Origin: CBDCMJ01 sp965224325
GTDB lineage: Bacteria > Chloroflexota > Dehalococcoidia > Lucifugimonadales > UBA3495
Assembly: GCA_965224325.1 (NCBI GenBank)
Contig: CBDCYT010000012.1
Coordinates: 1-64,000 of the forward strand
Length of the DNA stretch: 64,000 bases
Reading direction: 5' to 3'
Within the stretch, counting starts at the first letter, position 1, and each line of letters starts with the position of its first letter. A program made the position numbers and the translations under genes. The notes beneath the pieces were generated by a model. It saw only the letters and a program-made list of their open reading frames with translations. It did no database searches and was not told where the DNA came from. Below, one piece after another: positions 37,114 through 46,331 of the stretch.

Positions 37114-38663
37114 CCGTCGTAAAGGAAGCTTTCGAGGGCCGGTCCCCCGACTGGGAAGATCGGCTTGAACAAGCCATGCGCAACCCCAACGCAACCAATT
37201 TACTGGATTGGCGCACGTCCGATGGTTTCTTGACCTTGGACCAGTCTCGACAGGAGGAAGCGTTGCGCCGGATCTGGGGAATAGACCCCTCCACTTCCTT
37301 GGAAGAACGTGTCCGAAATTTTGATGAGGTTGCGGTTGCCCCGTTCCGGGCGGGGGGTCAGAGGACCTCACTCATCTCGTTCCTTTTGATGGCCGACGAC
37401 GCAACACAGCTCCCTATATATCGGTATACACCACTGCATAAAGCGTATCAACTGACCGGATACCCGACCGATGCGAATGACTCCAACGATGCCTGGGAAC
37501 GGTATGAGTACGCGCTGGAATTCTTCGACAAGTTCAAAGAAGAAGCATCCGCCCGGGACCTCAAGATTCGGGACCGGCTCGACGCGCAATCGCTGGTTTG
37601 GTGTGTTACTCAATATGAACCACTTGAAGACTGGCCCCAAGCCGTCCAGAACGAGTTCAGGGCATATCAACAGGGAAAGCTAGTCGCCCCGCCGCCACCG
37701 CCAGACCCTGAACCCAAACCAGTTCGGCAAGAACCCTGGTCGCCAGCCAACATAGACGCACTGGCCAGGAACCTGCTGTGGGGACCAAAACAACTACAAG
37801 AAATCATCGAAGACCTGCAGGAAAAGCGCCAGGTGATTTTCCACGGGCCGCCGGGCACGGGTAAGACTTACGTGGCTCGGGAAATCGCCAAGCAATGTCG
37901 GCTGAACGGGGGTGATTTTGAAATAGTCCAGTTTCATCCGTCATATTCCTACGAAGATTTCGTTGAGGGTTTTCGGCCCAGGCTCAAGGGCGACCAGGCC
38001 GGCTTCGAGCTGGTGCGCGGCCCGCTCCTGAGAATCGCAGACAAGGCCAGGGATAACCCGAAAGCAACTTACATATTGGTGATAGACGAACTTAACCGGG
38101 GCAACGTATCGAAGGTGTTCGGGGAATTGTACTTCCTGCTGGAATACCGGGATGAAGAAGTCCGGCTGCAGTACGGCCGGGACGACGAGCGTTTCAGCCT
38201 GCCCGAAAATCTTTGGTTCATCTGCACCATGAACACAGCGGACCGCTCCATTGCCCTGATGGACGCGGCCCTGCGGCGGCGGTTCTACTTCGCTCCCTTC
38301 TTCCCCGACAGGCCGCCCGTCCAGGGACTGCTGCGCCGTTGGCTAGAACGAGAAGGCAAGGAAACGCTGGCCGCCGACCTCATTGACGCCGCCAACGCCA
38401 AACTGGACCGCGACACGGGCATCGGCCCCAGCTACTTCATGAAGGCTAATACGGCGTTGGACAAAATCCGGGTGCGCCGCATTTGGGAGCGGGCTGTCCT
38501 GCCCTACGTTGAGGAGCAGTGCTTCGGGGAAGATGAAAAACTCAAAGGGTTTGGATTCGACCTACTTGTGGGACAACTTAACAGCGCAAGCCCGTTGGAA
38601 GCCGAGCCCGCCGAAGAGACTGCCCCAGCCCAGGGTGCCGATGCAGACACTGACTCTGCATGA
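37017..38663 (+). CDS. mcrB: McrB-like AAA+ GTPase/ATPase of a type IV restriction system
   Basis: I support the GTG at 37017 because AAGGAGG lies 9 bases before it. Residues 30-235 form an unfamiliar N-terminal region (EDRLEQAMRNPNATNLLDWR; RYTPLHKAYQLTGYP). The AAA+ motor follows: Walker A GPPGTGKT (about 278-285), HPSYSYEDFVEGFRP, Walker B YILVIDELNRGNVSKVFGEL, then MNTADRSIALMDAALRRRF, the NTxD signature and arginine finger typical of McrB. McrB translocates DNA and activates the McrC nuclease after a modified site is recognised. The mcrC start lies 23 bp before its stop, a coupled operon. Confidence 0.9.
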   Translation: MGPVHWLGQTVLRVGAIRRDGEGLQARGGANLAVVKEAFEGRSPDWEDRLEQAMRNPNATNLLDWRTSDGFLTLDQSRQEEALRRIWGIDPSTSLEERVRNFDEVAVAPFRAGGQRTSLISFLLMADDATQLPIYRYTPLHKAYQLTGYPTDANDSNDAWERYEYALEFFDKFKEEASARDLKIRDRLDAQSLVWCVTQYEPLEDWPQAVQNEFRAYQQGKLVAPPPPPDPEPKPVRQEPWSPANIDALARNLLWGPKQLQEIIEDLQEKRQVIFHGPPGTGKTYVAREIAKQCRLNGGDFEIVQFHPSYSYEDFVEGFRPRLKGDQAGFELVRGPLLRIADKARDNPKATYILVIDELNRGNVSKVFGELYFLLEYRDEEVRLQYGRDDERFSLPENLWFICTMNTADRSIALMDAALRRRFYFAPFFPDRPPVQGLLRRWLEREGKETLAADLIDAANAKLDRDTGIGPSYFMKANTALDKIRVRRIWERAVLPYVEEQCFGEDEKLKGFGFDLLVGQLNSASPLEAEPAEETAPAQGADADTDSA

Positions 38664-39825
38664 ATATGAGGACTGCCCCATCAACTTTCCGCTGGAGAAG
38701 GGGCAACTATCGGCCCTGGCCGAAGCCCACATTGTAGTCAGGCCGTCGGTGGTTCAGGGGCAGACTTACGTCCTTCACCCGTCGTCTTATATCGGCACAG
38801 CCCACATTGGGGACCTCTGCGTCGTCGTTCGCCCCAAGATTCCTATCGACCGGGTGATGTTCCTGGTGGCCTACGCCCTCAACCCCAATGACTGGCGGCA
38901 ATACAACTTCGACTTAATCCAGGCAACGGACGTTCTGGAGAGCATCATCCCAGCCTTTGTGCATCATACGCGCCAGGCCGTCCGGCGCGGCCTGCTACAA
39001 GGGTACCGGCGACAAGAGGAGGCGCTGCACACCGTCCGAGGCCGTATACGGTTCGACGAGCAGATCAAGCGGCGTTTCGGCGTTCCGCTGCCCATCGAGG
39101 TGGTCTTCGACGAGTTCACCGAGGACATTGAGGAGAACCGGCTGGTCAAAGCTGCGCTGCACCGGCTAGCCCATCTGCCAGTCAGGTCCCAACTGGCCCG
39201 GCGGGATGTTCACGCTTTGCGTCCGGGGTTCGATACCGTAGAACTTGGCGCCTACAGCCGCGGTACGCCGGAGGTCCAATACACTCGCCTCAACAACCAC
39301 TACCGCCCCGCGGTGCAACTGGCCCGCCTGATTATCGACAACTCCAGCCTGGAACTCCACCACGGCGAGGTTACGGGAGCCTCGTTCCTGCTGGACATGA
39401 ACAAGGTTTTCGAGCGGTTCCTGTACGTGGCATTGCGGGAGGCGTTGAAGCTATCGAAAAGTGAGTGGATTCACGAGAAACATCTGACCTTAGACGAAGC
39501 ATCCGCCATCAACCTCTATCCAGACCTTTCCTGGTGGAGCGGGCGCCGCTGCCGGTTCGTTGGCGACGCCAAATACAAGTGGCTGGCGCCGTCAGGCTTC
39601 CAGCACGCCGACATTTACCAGATGTTGGCCTACTGCACCGCGGCAGACTTGCCCTCGGGGTTGCTGATCTACGCTAAGGGGGAGTCTGAGTCCGGCGTCC
39701 ACCGCATCAGGAACACCAACAAGACCATAGAATTGGCGTCTCTCGACCTGCGCGGCTCGCCGGAGGAGATTCTAGCTGAAGTCCGGGGCCTCGCCGGTAG
39801 GGTCAAGTCGCATTATTGGCAATAA
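38641..39825 (+). CDS. mcrC: McrC-family nuclease subunit
   Basis: I choose the ATG at 38641 (MQTLTLHEYED), inside the end of mcrB; the longer frame from 38509 overlaps mcrB coding. The 394-residue protein has the McrC N-terminal beta domain, the central TVRGRIRFDEQ and DEFTEDIEENRLVKAAL block (highly conserved in McrC), and a C-terminal PD-(D/E)xK nuclease core: LYPDLSWW and FVGDAKYKW (Asp and Asp-Ala-Lys). McrC docks on the McrB ring and cleaves DNA. All three genes of this operon are intact. Confidence 0.92.
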   Translation: MQTLTLHEYEDCPINFPLEKGQLSALAEAHIVVRPSVVQGQTYVLHPSSYIGTAHIGDLCVVVRPKIPIDRVMFLVAYALNPNDWRQYNFDLIQATDVLESIIPAFVHHTRQAVRRGLLQGYRRQEEALHTVRGRIRFDEQIKRRFGVPLPIEVVFDEFTEDIEENRLVKAALHRLAHLPVRSQLARRDVHALRPGFDTVELGAYSRGTPEVQYTRLNNHYRPAVQLARLIIDNSSLELHHGEVTGASFLLDMNKVFERFLYVALREALKLSKSEWIHEKHLTLDEASAINLYPDLSWWSGRRCRFVGDAKYKWLAPSGFQHADIYQMLAYCTAADLPSGLLIYAKGESESGVHRIRNTNKTIELASLDLRGSPEEILAEVRGLAGRVKSHYWQ

Positions 39826-39879
39826 TAATTGCCATGAACATAGCCGTTTTCATATCCATACGTGGCCCAGAGGGTCATC

Positions 39880-39945
39880 CGTCATTCCCGCGAAGCTTGT
39901 CCACGACCCCGATCGGGGATCGGGAATCCAGAAAGGTTGGGTGCT
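39880..39945. repeat. Partial copy of the palindromic element
   Basis: CATTCCCGCGAAGCTTGTCC, CGACCCCGATCGGGGATCGG and GAATCC match the left interior of the MITE-like copies at 27368 and 51343. The outer ends are missing. No gene lies in 39826-40104. Confidence 0.6.
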
Positions 39946-40104
39946 GGAGGACTCAGCTTTATGAGACAAGCTCGGGCTTGCGGGCGGCCAACCTCACTTT
40001 GGGTTGTGACTCGGGCGGTATCCTGTAAACTATCCATCCTATGCACTCCGCCAACGTAATGCGGAAGAATGTCGATTGAGCTTGGAACGACTGCTTCATA
40101 GCCG

Positions 40105-41067
40105 ATGCCTGACGACTGTGTAACATCCAACGCCGAACAAGAATCAGCCGTCCATTCGATTGGAAAGGTAGTATGCTTCGGCTTTCTGACCTACTGTTTG
40201 CTGCTCGTGGTCGAATCCTTCCCGGATAAGAACGGCGGCGCGCCTTTGAAGAGAGTGGTCGATACGTTTGGGGACGATGCGGCGATTGTCGCGAGCATTC
40301 TGAGCAGGTGGGGAGTCCCAACAACGCTTATATCTTCTCCAGTGGGAACCGATTATTACGGAGGGCTGGTGGCGGAGCAACTTCGGGCTTCGGGTTTGAC
40401 TGTGGACGAACGAGTCGATTCCGGGGTCGAGACTCCTATCGAAGTGGGGATCGTGGACCCCAGCGGCTCTAGGACTTACTTCCAGCAACGGTACTCTAAA
40501 GCCTTATCTTCGTTGGAAACACCGAGTGTTGCCCAGCTGCACGGGGCACGGATGCTATACGTGGACTGGTACGACGGCCCGGGGGTATCGTCTGCCATGG
40601 AAGGCGCCCGAGCCCAAGCCGTCCCAGTGTTCCTAAATCTGGAGTCTCGATACTACGACAATCCGCAATTGCAAGAATTATTGGGGAATACGGATATCTG
40701 CCAGGTCTCCATGGATGAGCCGGGGGCGCCTGGAGAGGCGGCGGATATCGCCCGTACACTAATTAACCACGGTGTGGGCACTGCATTGGTGACTATGGGA
40801 GCCGACGGCTGCACCATAGCTCAAAAAGGGCAGGCGTTTTCTATCCGGCCGCCAAACGTGGAAGTAATCGACGGGTTTGGAGCCGGGGCCGCGTTTTCCG
40901 CCGGTATCGCGTACGGCATGATGCGCGGGTGGCCACTGGAACAGGCGGGACGATTTGCCACGGCACATTCCGGACTTAAGTGCGGGGTGGCCGGGAATCC
41001 CGGGTTCTCGATAAAACGGGTACGAGAGATGGCTGCCGGTCTGGAACCCCGTTCGATTGACCCATAG
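40105..41067 (+). CDS. PfkB/ribokinase-family protein lacking the catalytic Asp
   Basis: This 320-residue protein has the ribokinase-like fold: the substrate-binding start (GGAPLKRVVDTFGDDAAIVA), WGVPTTLISSPVGTDYYGG, a lid region, and ALVTMGADGCTIAQKG near the nucleotide site. The anion-hole motif is DGFGAGAAFSAGIAYG, where active members have GAGD; the catalytic base is replaced by Ala (about residue 261). The front glycine pair is also altered (KNGGAPL). It is thus either a pseudoenzyme or a binding protein. The start is uncertain: the ORF start at 40105 is used, but the domain begins at about residue 19 (GKVVCFGFLTYCLL). Confidence 0.75.
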   Translation: MPDDCVTSNAEQESAVHSIGKVVCFGFLTYCLLLVVESFPDKNGGAPLKRVVDTFGDDAAIVASILSRWGVPTTLISSPVGTDYYGGLVAEQLRASGLTVDERVDSGVETPIEVGIVDPSGSRTYFQQRYSKALSSLETPSVAQLHGARMLYVDWYDGPGVSSAMEGARAQAVPVFLNLESRYYDNPQLQELLGNTDICQVSMDEPGAPGEAADIARTLINHGVGTALVTMGADGCTIAQKGQAFSIRPPNVEVIDGFGAGAAFSAGIAYGMMRGWPLEQAGRFATAHSGLKCGVAGNPGFSIKRVREMAAGLEPRSIDP

Positions 41068-41596
41068 TCCGGGTGGCGGAGCCTGCGACTACGATTTCTT
41101 GACCCAAAATGGGCAATACCACACGAGTTTAAGGTCGTTGGAGTAGAGCAACCGGCCTATCTCACCTTCCCCTGCTAACGGTACGAGAGCGCAACTGAAC
41201 TCCACCACCACTTTCAACAATCAATGTTAGTCGTACATTCGTCGTACAGTTGAAAGGCATTCTCGACAGCGTCATTTCCACAGGTCCCATCTCCTACGGT
41301 CACCACTCCCACGGCTATTGTTAACCTGAGTTGTAAGGTCCCGCCGTGGGCGCTAGAAGCAGCCGCCCAGCCTTGGTACAGGGCTTCCGCCCCGCTCACG
41401 GAGCATCCGCATGGCCTTCTCCTGATGGTTCGGTGGGCAGTCGTGTCTGGGCAGCGTCCAGCGGGTCAAGGATCTGAGCCGCGCAGGTTCGTTGTCACGG
41501 GGAGTCCAGCCGGCGGTAACGTTGCTCCCGACAGTCTAGACCAATTCACGGGCCTACCGGTGCTTCGTGAATTGTACAAACATGTGGGAGCAGACC
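41068..41596. other. Intergenic, no gene recognised
   Basis: About 530 bp. A 61-codon minus-strand frame (41214-41399) reads LRLTIAVGVVTVGDG and could be a degraded fragment of a nucleotide-cyclase-like domain, but this is too weak to call. Confidence 0.4.
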
Positions 41597-43004
41597 ATGG
41601 GAGCGCCCAAGATGAACGTCATCTGGATAGTTTCGGACACCTTCCGTAGGGACCACGTAGGCGCGTACGGCAATCCGACGATTCGGACACCTTCCCTCGA
41701 CGCGCTGGCAGCCAACTCGGTCAGGTTCGACGGCCACTATGCCGCCGGATTCCCGACCATGCCATCCCGGGCAGACCATCTGACGGGCCGCTGGACGATG
41801 TCCTTTATGGGGGGGAACCTCTGCCTGCGGGTGTAACCACCTTGGCCGAGATGCTGGCAGACCACGGCCTTCACACGGCGGCGTCGGTGGACACTCCATG
41901 CTATCTAAGGGACGGAATGAACTATGACCGGGGGTTTCAGTCCTTTTTCATGCACAGAGGCCAGGATACTCTATGGTCCCTGGTCCCTAGCTCCAGCCAC
42001 CATCACGAATCCCAAGACGTCCGGGCGGCATGGCGATACGAATCGGACCGGAATACGCCCCGAACCTTCATGACCGCTATGCAGTGGCTGGAACATCACC
42101 ACAAAGAGGACTTTTCCCATATATAGACACCTGGGACCCCCACGAACCCTGGGATGCTCCAGCCTACTACACAGAGATGTACTTGCCGGGATACGACGGC
42201 GAGGTGGTGCTCCCCGTGTACGGAAACTGGCATGATGTGCCGGGATACGACGAAAAGAAGCTCCGAAAAGGCCACGCTACCTACTGCGGCGAGATCACGA
42301 TGGTCAACACATGATTGGGTTTCCTGCTGAAGTCCGTCGAGAACATGGGCCTGATGGACAAAACTGCGGTCATCTTCACCACAGACCATGGTTTCTACTT
42401 TGGGGAGCATGGCGGCCTCTTCGGCAAGATGAACTCAGACAAGTTCCCGGACGGAACTCTTCGACCCTACGGCGAGCCGGGGTCAAAGTGGGCCTACTCT
42501 CCTCTTTTCGACGAGCTCATCCACCTCCCGCTTCTGATTCACGCGCCTGGAATCTCTCCCGGGGTATACAAAGGCCTCAGCTCCGCGGTCGATGTCATGC
42601 CAACCGTACTTGATCTGATGGAGATGGAGATTCCGGGCTTCGTTCAAGGCAAGTCCCTTATGCCCGGGATGCAAGATGCATCCCTCCCCGGGCGGGAGTA
42701 CGTAGTCAGCAGCATTCCCTTCGCCAACCCCGGCGATCCGGTCCATTCTGTGGACGACCTGCTCCGTCCCCTGTCAGACCACCCGGTCACCACCATCACT
42801 TCGGGAGAATGGAGTTTGCTTTACAGCCCTCAAGAGGGTCTCTCTGAGCTATACAATCTGAGTTCCGATCCGAATCAACTGAAGAACGTGATAGGGGCAC
42901 ACACAGACGATGCACGGGAAATCCATCAACTCCTGGTCAAGTTCAAGCGTGAAACCCAAGTGCCGGACCGTGTGCTAAGACCTCGATTGGAACTGCGTTC
43001 TTAG
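41597..43004 (+). pseudogene. Alkaline-phosphatase-superfamily sulfatase, two frameshifts and a stop
   Basis: The start ATG at 41597 (41612 also possible) gives MNVIWIVSDTFRRDHVGAYG with the metal-binding Asp. The nucleophile motif reads FPTMPSRADHLTG, with Thr where sulfatases carry the Cys or Ser converted to formylglycine. Lesions: a shift near 41815 (after RWTMSFMGG), another near 42120 (after HHHKEDF), and TGA at 42312-42314 where Trp is expected (MVNT-stop-LGFLLKSVE). The last part retains TTDHGFYFGEHGG (metal Asp/His). The undamaged enzyme of about 470 residues would hydrolyse sulfate or phosphate esters. Not functional as written. Confidence 0.85.
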
Positions 43005-43149
43005 AAAACCTCTGAACCCTACGGCTTGCCGGGTTGAATTGGCCGGGTTGAGTTGATGATAAGGCATTTTCGTAGTCGCTCGGCCCGCTTACGGCGGGCC
43101 CACTGAGCTGGTTGGGCCTTACACCAGCTCTGTTGCGGCAGGCCGCCGC

Positions 43150-43375
43150 TTCACATGCGGATGGTCGTTGATCTCTCGAACAAGCCCTCACCCAATTCGT
43201 ACCGCTCCAGGAGATGGCGGAAGTCCAGAATCGTAGTCTCGTCCGGAAGCACTTCCAGACGCTCCTAGGGAATCAGGCCATCCATCCATTGCAGAAATAT
43301 CTCCCGGGGGCGTCTTTCGCTTCTCGCCCCGGTATTCTGGGTCCGCACACGTTGGCTGATCCATTGACACTCACT
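43150..43375 (-). pseudogene. IS5-group transposase N-terminal relic
   Basis: Minus-strand frames read MDQPTCADPEYRGEKRKTPP (near 43360), then FLQWMDGLIP, then after a jump LPDETTILDFRHLLERYELG and EGLFER ending near 43160. These are consecutive blocks of IS5-type transposases (MxQxxFAxxEY..KRKxTRRE, MDxLIPW, PDETTILxFRHLLE). About 90 codons between the second and third blocks are deleted. The rest of 43005-43663 shows no gene. Confidence 0.6.
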
Positions 43376-43663
43376 CCCTCGCCGTTGCTGGGTCATAGCC
43401 AGCCTTACTACGCCACACCCCCGCAGCCGCGTTCAGAGCATCCTTAATATTGGCGCATCGTTGGACCGATATGGGGATGTGGTTACAATCCCGTAGGCAC
43501 GCCGCTCGCCTGGTCTGCCTACGCAAATCACCTCTCCCGCTTACACCCTGAACTAGGGAAGCCCGCAATGGCCGCCACAAGCTTATCAACCTACGCCGGA
43601 CGGAGAACCCCAGCCCTATACCTGTTGTTGGGCCTCCGCGTGGCAACCTGAAGAGCCGACCGG

Positions 43664-44161
43664 TTGTATTTCATACTTGGGTACGTCTGTGGCCTCGAGT
43701 TGCTGCTCCTAGCGTTTTTCATCACGTACCAGGTAGTAGCCCTGAAGTTGGGTTGGGTCCGCGCCCCAGGCACCGACGTGATGAGCGGTTACGTTCTCGC
43801 GATGGCCGCTACCTGGGCCTTGGCTTACTCGCTGCGGTCGGGCGCCCACGTGCGAATTGACGTGCTGCTGCCCCATATGAGTCCCAGAATCAGGGCGATC
43901 GCCGACTGGCTCGCCCTTTTTGGGGTGGCCTTCTTAGGTTACGTCACAGCCTGGAAGATGTGGGAAAGCGTGATCTACGACTACCGCCAGGGCGCGGTAA
44001 CCACCGACTATCCACTGACCCCGCTGTTCATCCCAAAAATCGTGGTTTCACTTGGATTTACTTTGCTGGTAATCACCGCCGCGCAGATGATGTTGTCGGT
44101 GATCGCCGAGCGTTGGCTGCCCCGCGTCCACCATGCGATGGGGGGAGACGAGATCGAATGA
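43664..44161 (+). CDS. TRAP transporter small permease (DctQ-like)
   Basis: The 165-residue frame begins at TTG 43664 and has four membrane helices: YVCGLELLLLAFFITYQVVA, VLAMAATWALAYSLRSGAHV, AIADWLALFGVAFLGYVTAW and IPKIVVSLGFTLLVITAAQM. RSGAHVRIDVLLPHMS is the DctQ signature (R.GxHxRxDxL). An in-frame TGA lies just upstream, so the usual 10-20 extra N-terminal residues are missing, perhaps by a lesion. TRAP systems import organic acids or other anions using an ion gradient with a periplasmic DctP protein; no dctP is seen in the window. The partner large permease follows immediately. Confidence 0.85.
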   Translation: MYFILGYVCGLELLLLAFFITYQVVALKLGWVRAPGTDVMSGYVLAMAATWALAYSLRSGAHVRIDVLLPHMSPRIRAIADWLALFGVAFLGYVTAWKMWESVIYDYRQGAVTTDYPLTPLFIPKIVVSLGFTLLVITAAQMMLSVIAERWLPRVHHAMGGDEIE

Positions 44162-44215
44162 TTGGCGATAACCGAGGGCGAAGCGGCAAAGGGTCACGCC
44201 CAAGGGGCTAAGTCA

Positions 44216-45709
44216 TGGCTATAGGCGTTGCATTCGGGTTGATGGGGGCCTTCTTCCGGGGGGTATGTACGTTGCCGGAGCCCTGGGCTGTTTGTCCCTG
44301 ATCATCATGTTCTTCTTCTCCGATGCTCCCCTGTGGAACATCATGGCCAGCATCGCTTGGAGAGGCAACACCAGCTTCATTCTGACTGCAGTGCCGCTGT
44401 TCGTGCTGATGGGCGAGTTAATGAACCGCTCCGGCATGGGGGAACGGATGTACGCCGTTATTTCCCGGTGGATATGGTTCCTCCCTGGCGGCTTGATTCA
44501 CACCAACATTGTGTCCTGCGCCATCTTCGCCGCCTGTTCCGGGTCCAGCGTGGCCACGTCGGCCACCATTAGCCGCGCATCGTTGCCCTCCTTCCGGCGC
44601 CGGGAGTATTCGGAGCGCATGGTAATTGGCTCGTTGGCCGCCGGCGGCACACTGGGCATCCTGATTCCGCCCAGCATTAGCCTGATTATCTACGGCGTCC
44701 TGGTGCAGGAATCCATTGGGCGCCTCTACATGGCCGGGTTTGTGCCCGGCGTAATGCTGGCCCTGTCTTTCATGGTAATGATTGGCATCTTGGCGATGGT
44801 CTGGCGTGGGATGGCCCCGCGCGAGCAAGGCGAGAGCTTCGCCACTTGGGAGGGCTGGCGATTACGACTGCTTGGCACTATCCAACTTCTACCCATAATA
44901 GCCCTGATCTTTATCGTGTTGGGCGTCATCTACATGGACGTCGCCACTCCGAGCCAGGCTGCGGCCTTTGGGGTGTCTGGCGCCTTCTTGCTGGCGATCA
45001 TACTGAACTCGGATGAAATACTGACACCCTTCCTGGGAGGCTTTTTAAAGGGCACCGGTCTGATCAACTTCTTCACCCAAAGCACGCAAAAGACTCTGCG
45101 CACGGCGCAGATGCCTTCCCGCGAAGCTGTGAGGGATGTGGCCCGGCGGAACTTCCGCATCGTTCAAGACTCGTTTATCTCCACGGTGCGCACCACCGGC
45201 ATGATCTTCCTGATCCTCCTGGCCGCCCTCACCTTGAGTTTCGCCTTCGCCCGGTTGGGCATTTCTCAGCAGATTGCCGAGACCATTTCGGGTTTGAACC
45301 TGAACGATTGGCAGTTGGTCCTGGTGCTGGTGGTGTTCTACCTCGTTCTGGGCACCTTCATGGAAAGCTTCGCGATGATGGTTACAACCGTGCCCATCCT
45401 GTTGCCGACGTTGAAACAGGCGGACGTGGACTTGATTTGGTTCGGCGTCATCATGGTGCTCTTGGTTGAGGCCGCCCCCTGATCAGCCCGCCCGAGGGCA
45501 TCAACCTATATGTGTTGCACGGGGTGCGCCAGGACGTGGACCGCGAAGAGGCGGAGCGGACCAACGAGGCGTTGCGGCAAAGCACCATTGCAGACGTGTG
45601 GATAGGGGTATTGCCCTTCATGGGTTGTATGGCCATCGTCACTGGACTGGTGTTGGCAGTTCCGGACATTGCCCTCTGGTTGCCGAACCTTATCTACGGC
45701 GCAAGATAA
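44216..45709 (+). pseudogene. TRAP transporter large permease (DctM-like), two frameshifts
   Basis: ATG 44216 gives MAIGVAFGLMGAFF. In the G6 run near 44255 the frame shifts, and the main frame continues FLPGGMYVAGALGCLSLI through about 12 helices. It shows DctM signatures (CSGSSVATSATISRASLPSF, GGTLGILIPPSISLIIYGVL, FMESFAMMVTTVPILLP). At about 45475 extra C bases (GCCGCCCCCTGATC) end it at VEAAP-stop. The adjacent frame completes the usual ISPPEGINLYVLHGV block and a final helix to 45709. Both shifts are in homopolymer runs, so sequencing error is a fair alternative to decay. Confidence 0.85.
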
Positions 45710-45744
45710 AGTCCAGGTGCAGGTAGGCAACGAAAATGGGGCAC

Positions 45745-46200
45745 GAAAAGGGGTGTGCTAAGGGGATTAAAGGCATAATAGGCAATTACCTGTCCCGCAT
45801 GCAGGGCGGCCAAGGAGTAGAGACTCCTCCGGTGGCGCCGCGTGGCGGTCCTGCGCCAATGCTTCAGTCCGGTGAAGGCCCACTCTATCAGGTCTCGCTG
45901 CTTCTGTAGTTCCCGGCCGTACTCCCGGAGGTTCTTTTGGTTGGACTTGATTTCGGTTGGACTTGAAAGGTGTGACGGCAATGGCCCCCAGCGACCGAAT
46001 GAGATTCAAATAAAATTCAGCAGCTTGTCGACGTCATAAGCTTTGCGCGCCGCCGTAATGGGCGGACAGGTGTCCCCAGTGCGCACCGTTGCGCAGTACC
46101 CGGAGGACGCCAATGACGAATTTGCGGTTGTCCTGCGCCGTGACGAAGACCACCGCGGGACGTCCGGGCAAGAAAACTCCTGTCTTACGCCCTGCAAGGG
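45745..46200 (-). pseudogene. IS5-family transposase relic with internal deletion
   Basis: Minus strand, right to left: LPGRPAVVFVTAQDNRKFVI and GVLRVLRNGAHWGHLSAHYG (46190-46050, the DUF4096 N-terminal block). Then directly AVTPFKSNRN, REYGRELQKQRDLIEWAFTG and LKHWRRTATR (45980-45800, the C-terminal DDE Glu region), in different frames. The central part with the first two catalytic Asp is missing. It sits between the TRAP permease and the SbcC-like gene. Confidence 0.65.
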
Positions 46201-46331
46201 CCATCGATTCGCACAGTTTCATGCAAATTACCCCCGCACTTCCCTTCCGGGCGAAGACTTGCATCATGCCGCCTTGTGCTCCGGCGCTATTCATCTGACC
46301 CTCTCCTGTTTTTGGTCGATGCCGATTTGCC

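Noticed and set aside
41214..41399. Minus-strand fragment resembling the end of a nucleotide cyclase or GGDEF domain
   Set aside because: Only about 15 suggestive residues and no signature motif.
42300..42320. TGA at an expected Trp codon as possible stop-codon reassignment
   Set aside because: TGA ends ffh and other intact genes in the window, and TAG occurs at an expected Trp in FNT, so ordinary nonsense mutation is simpler.
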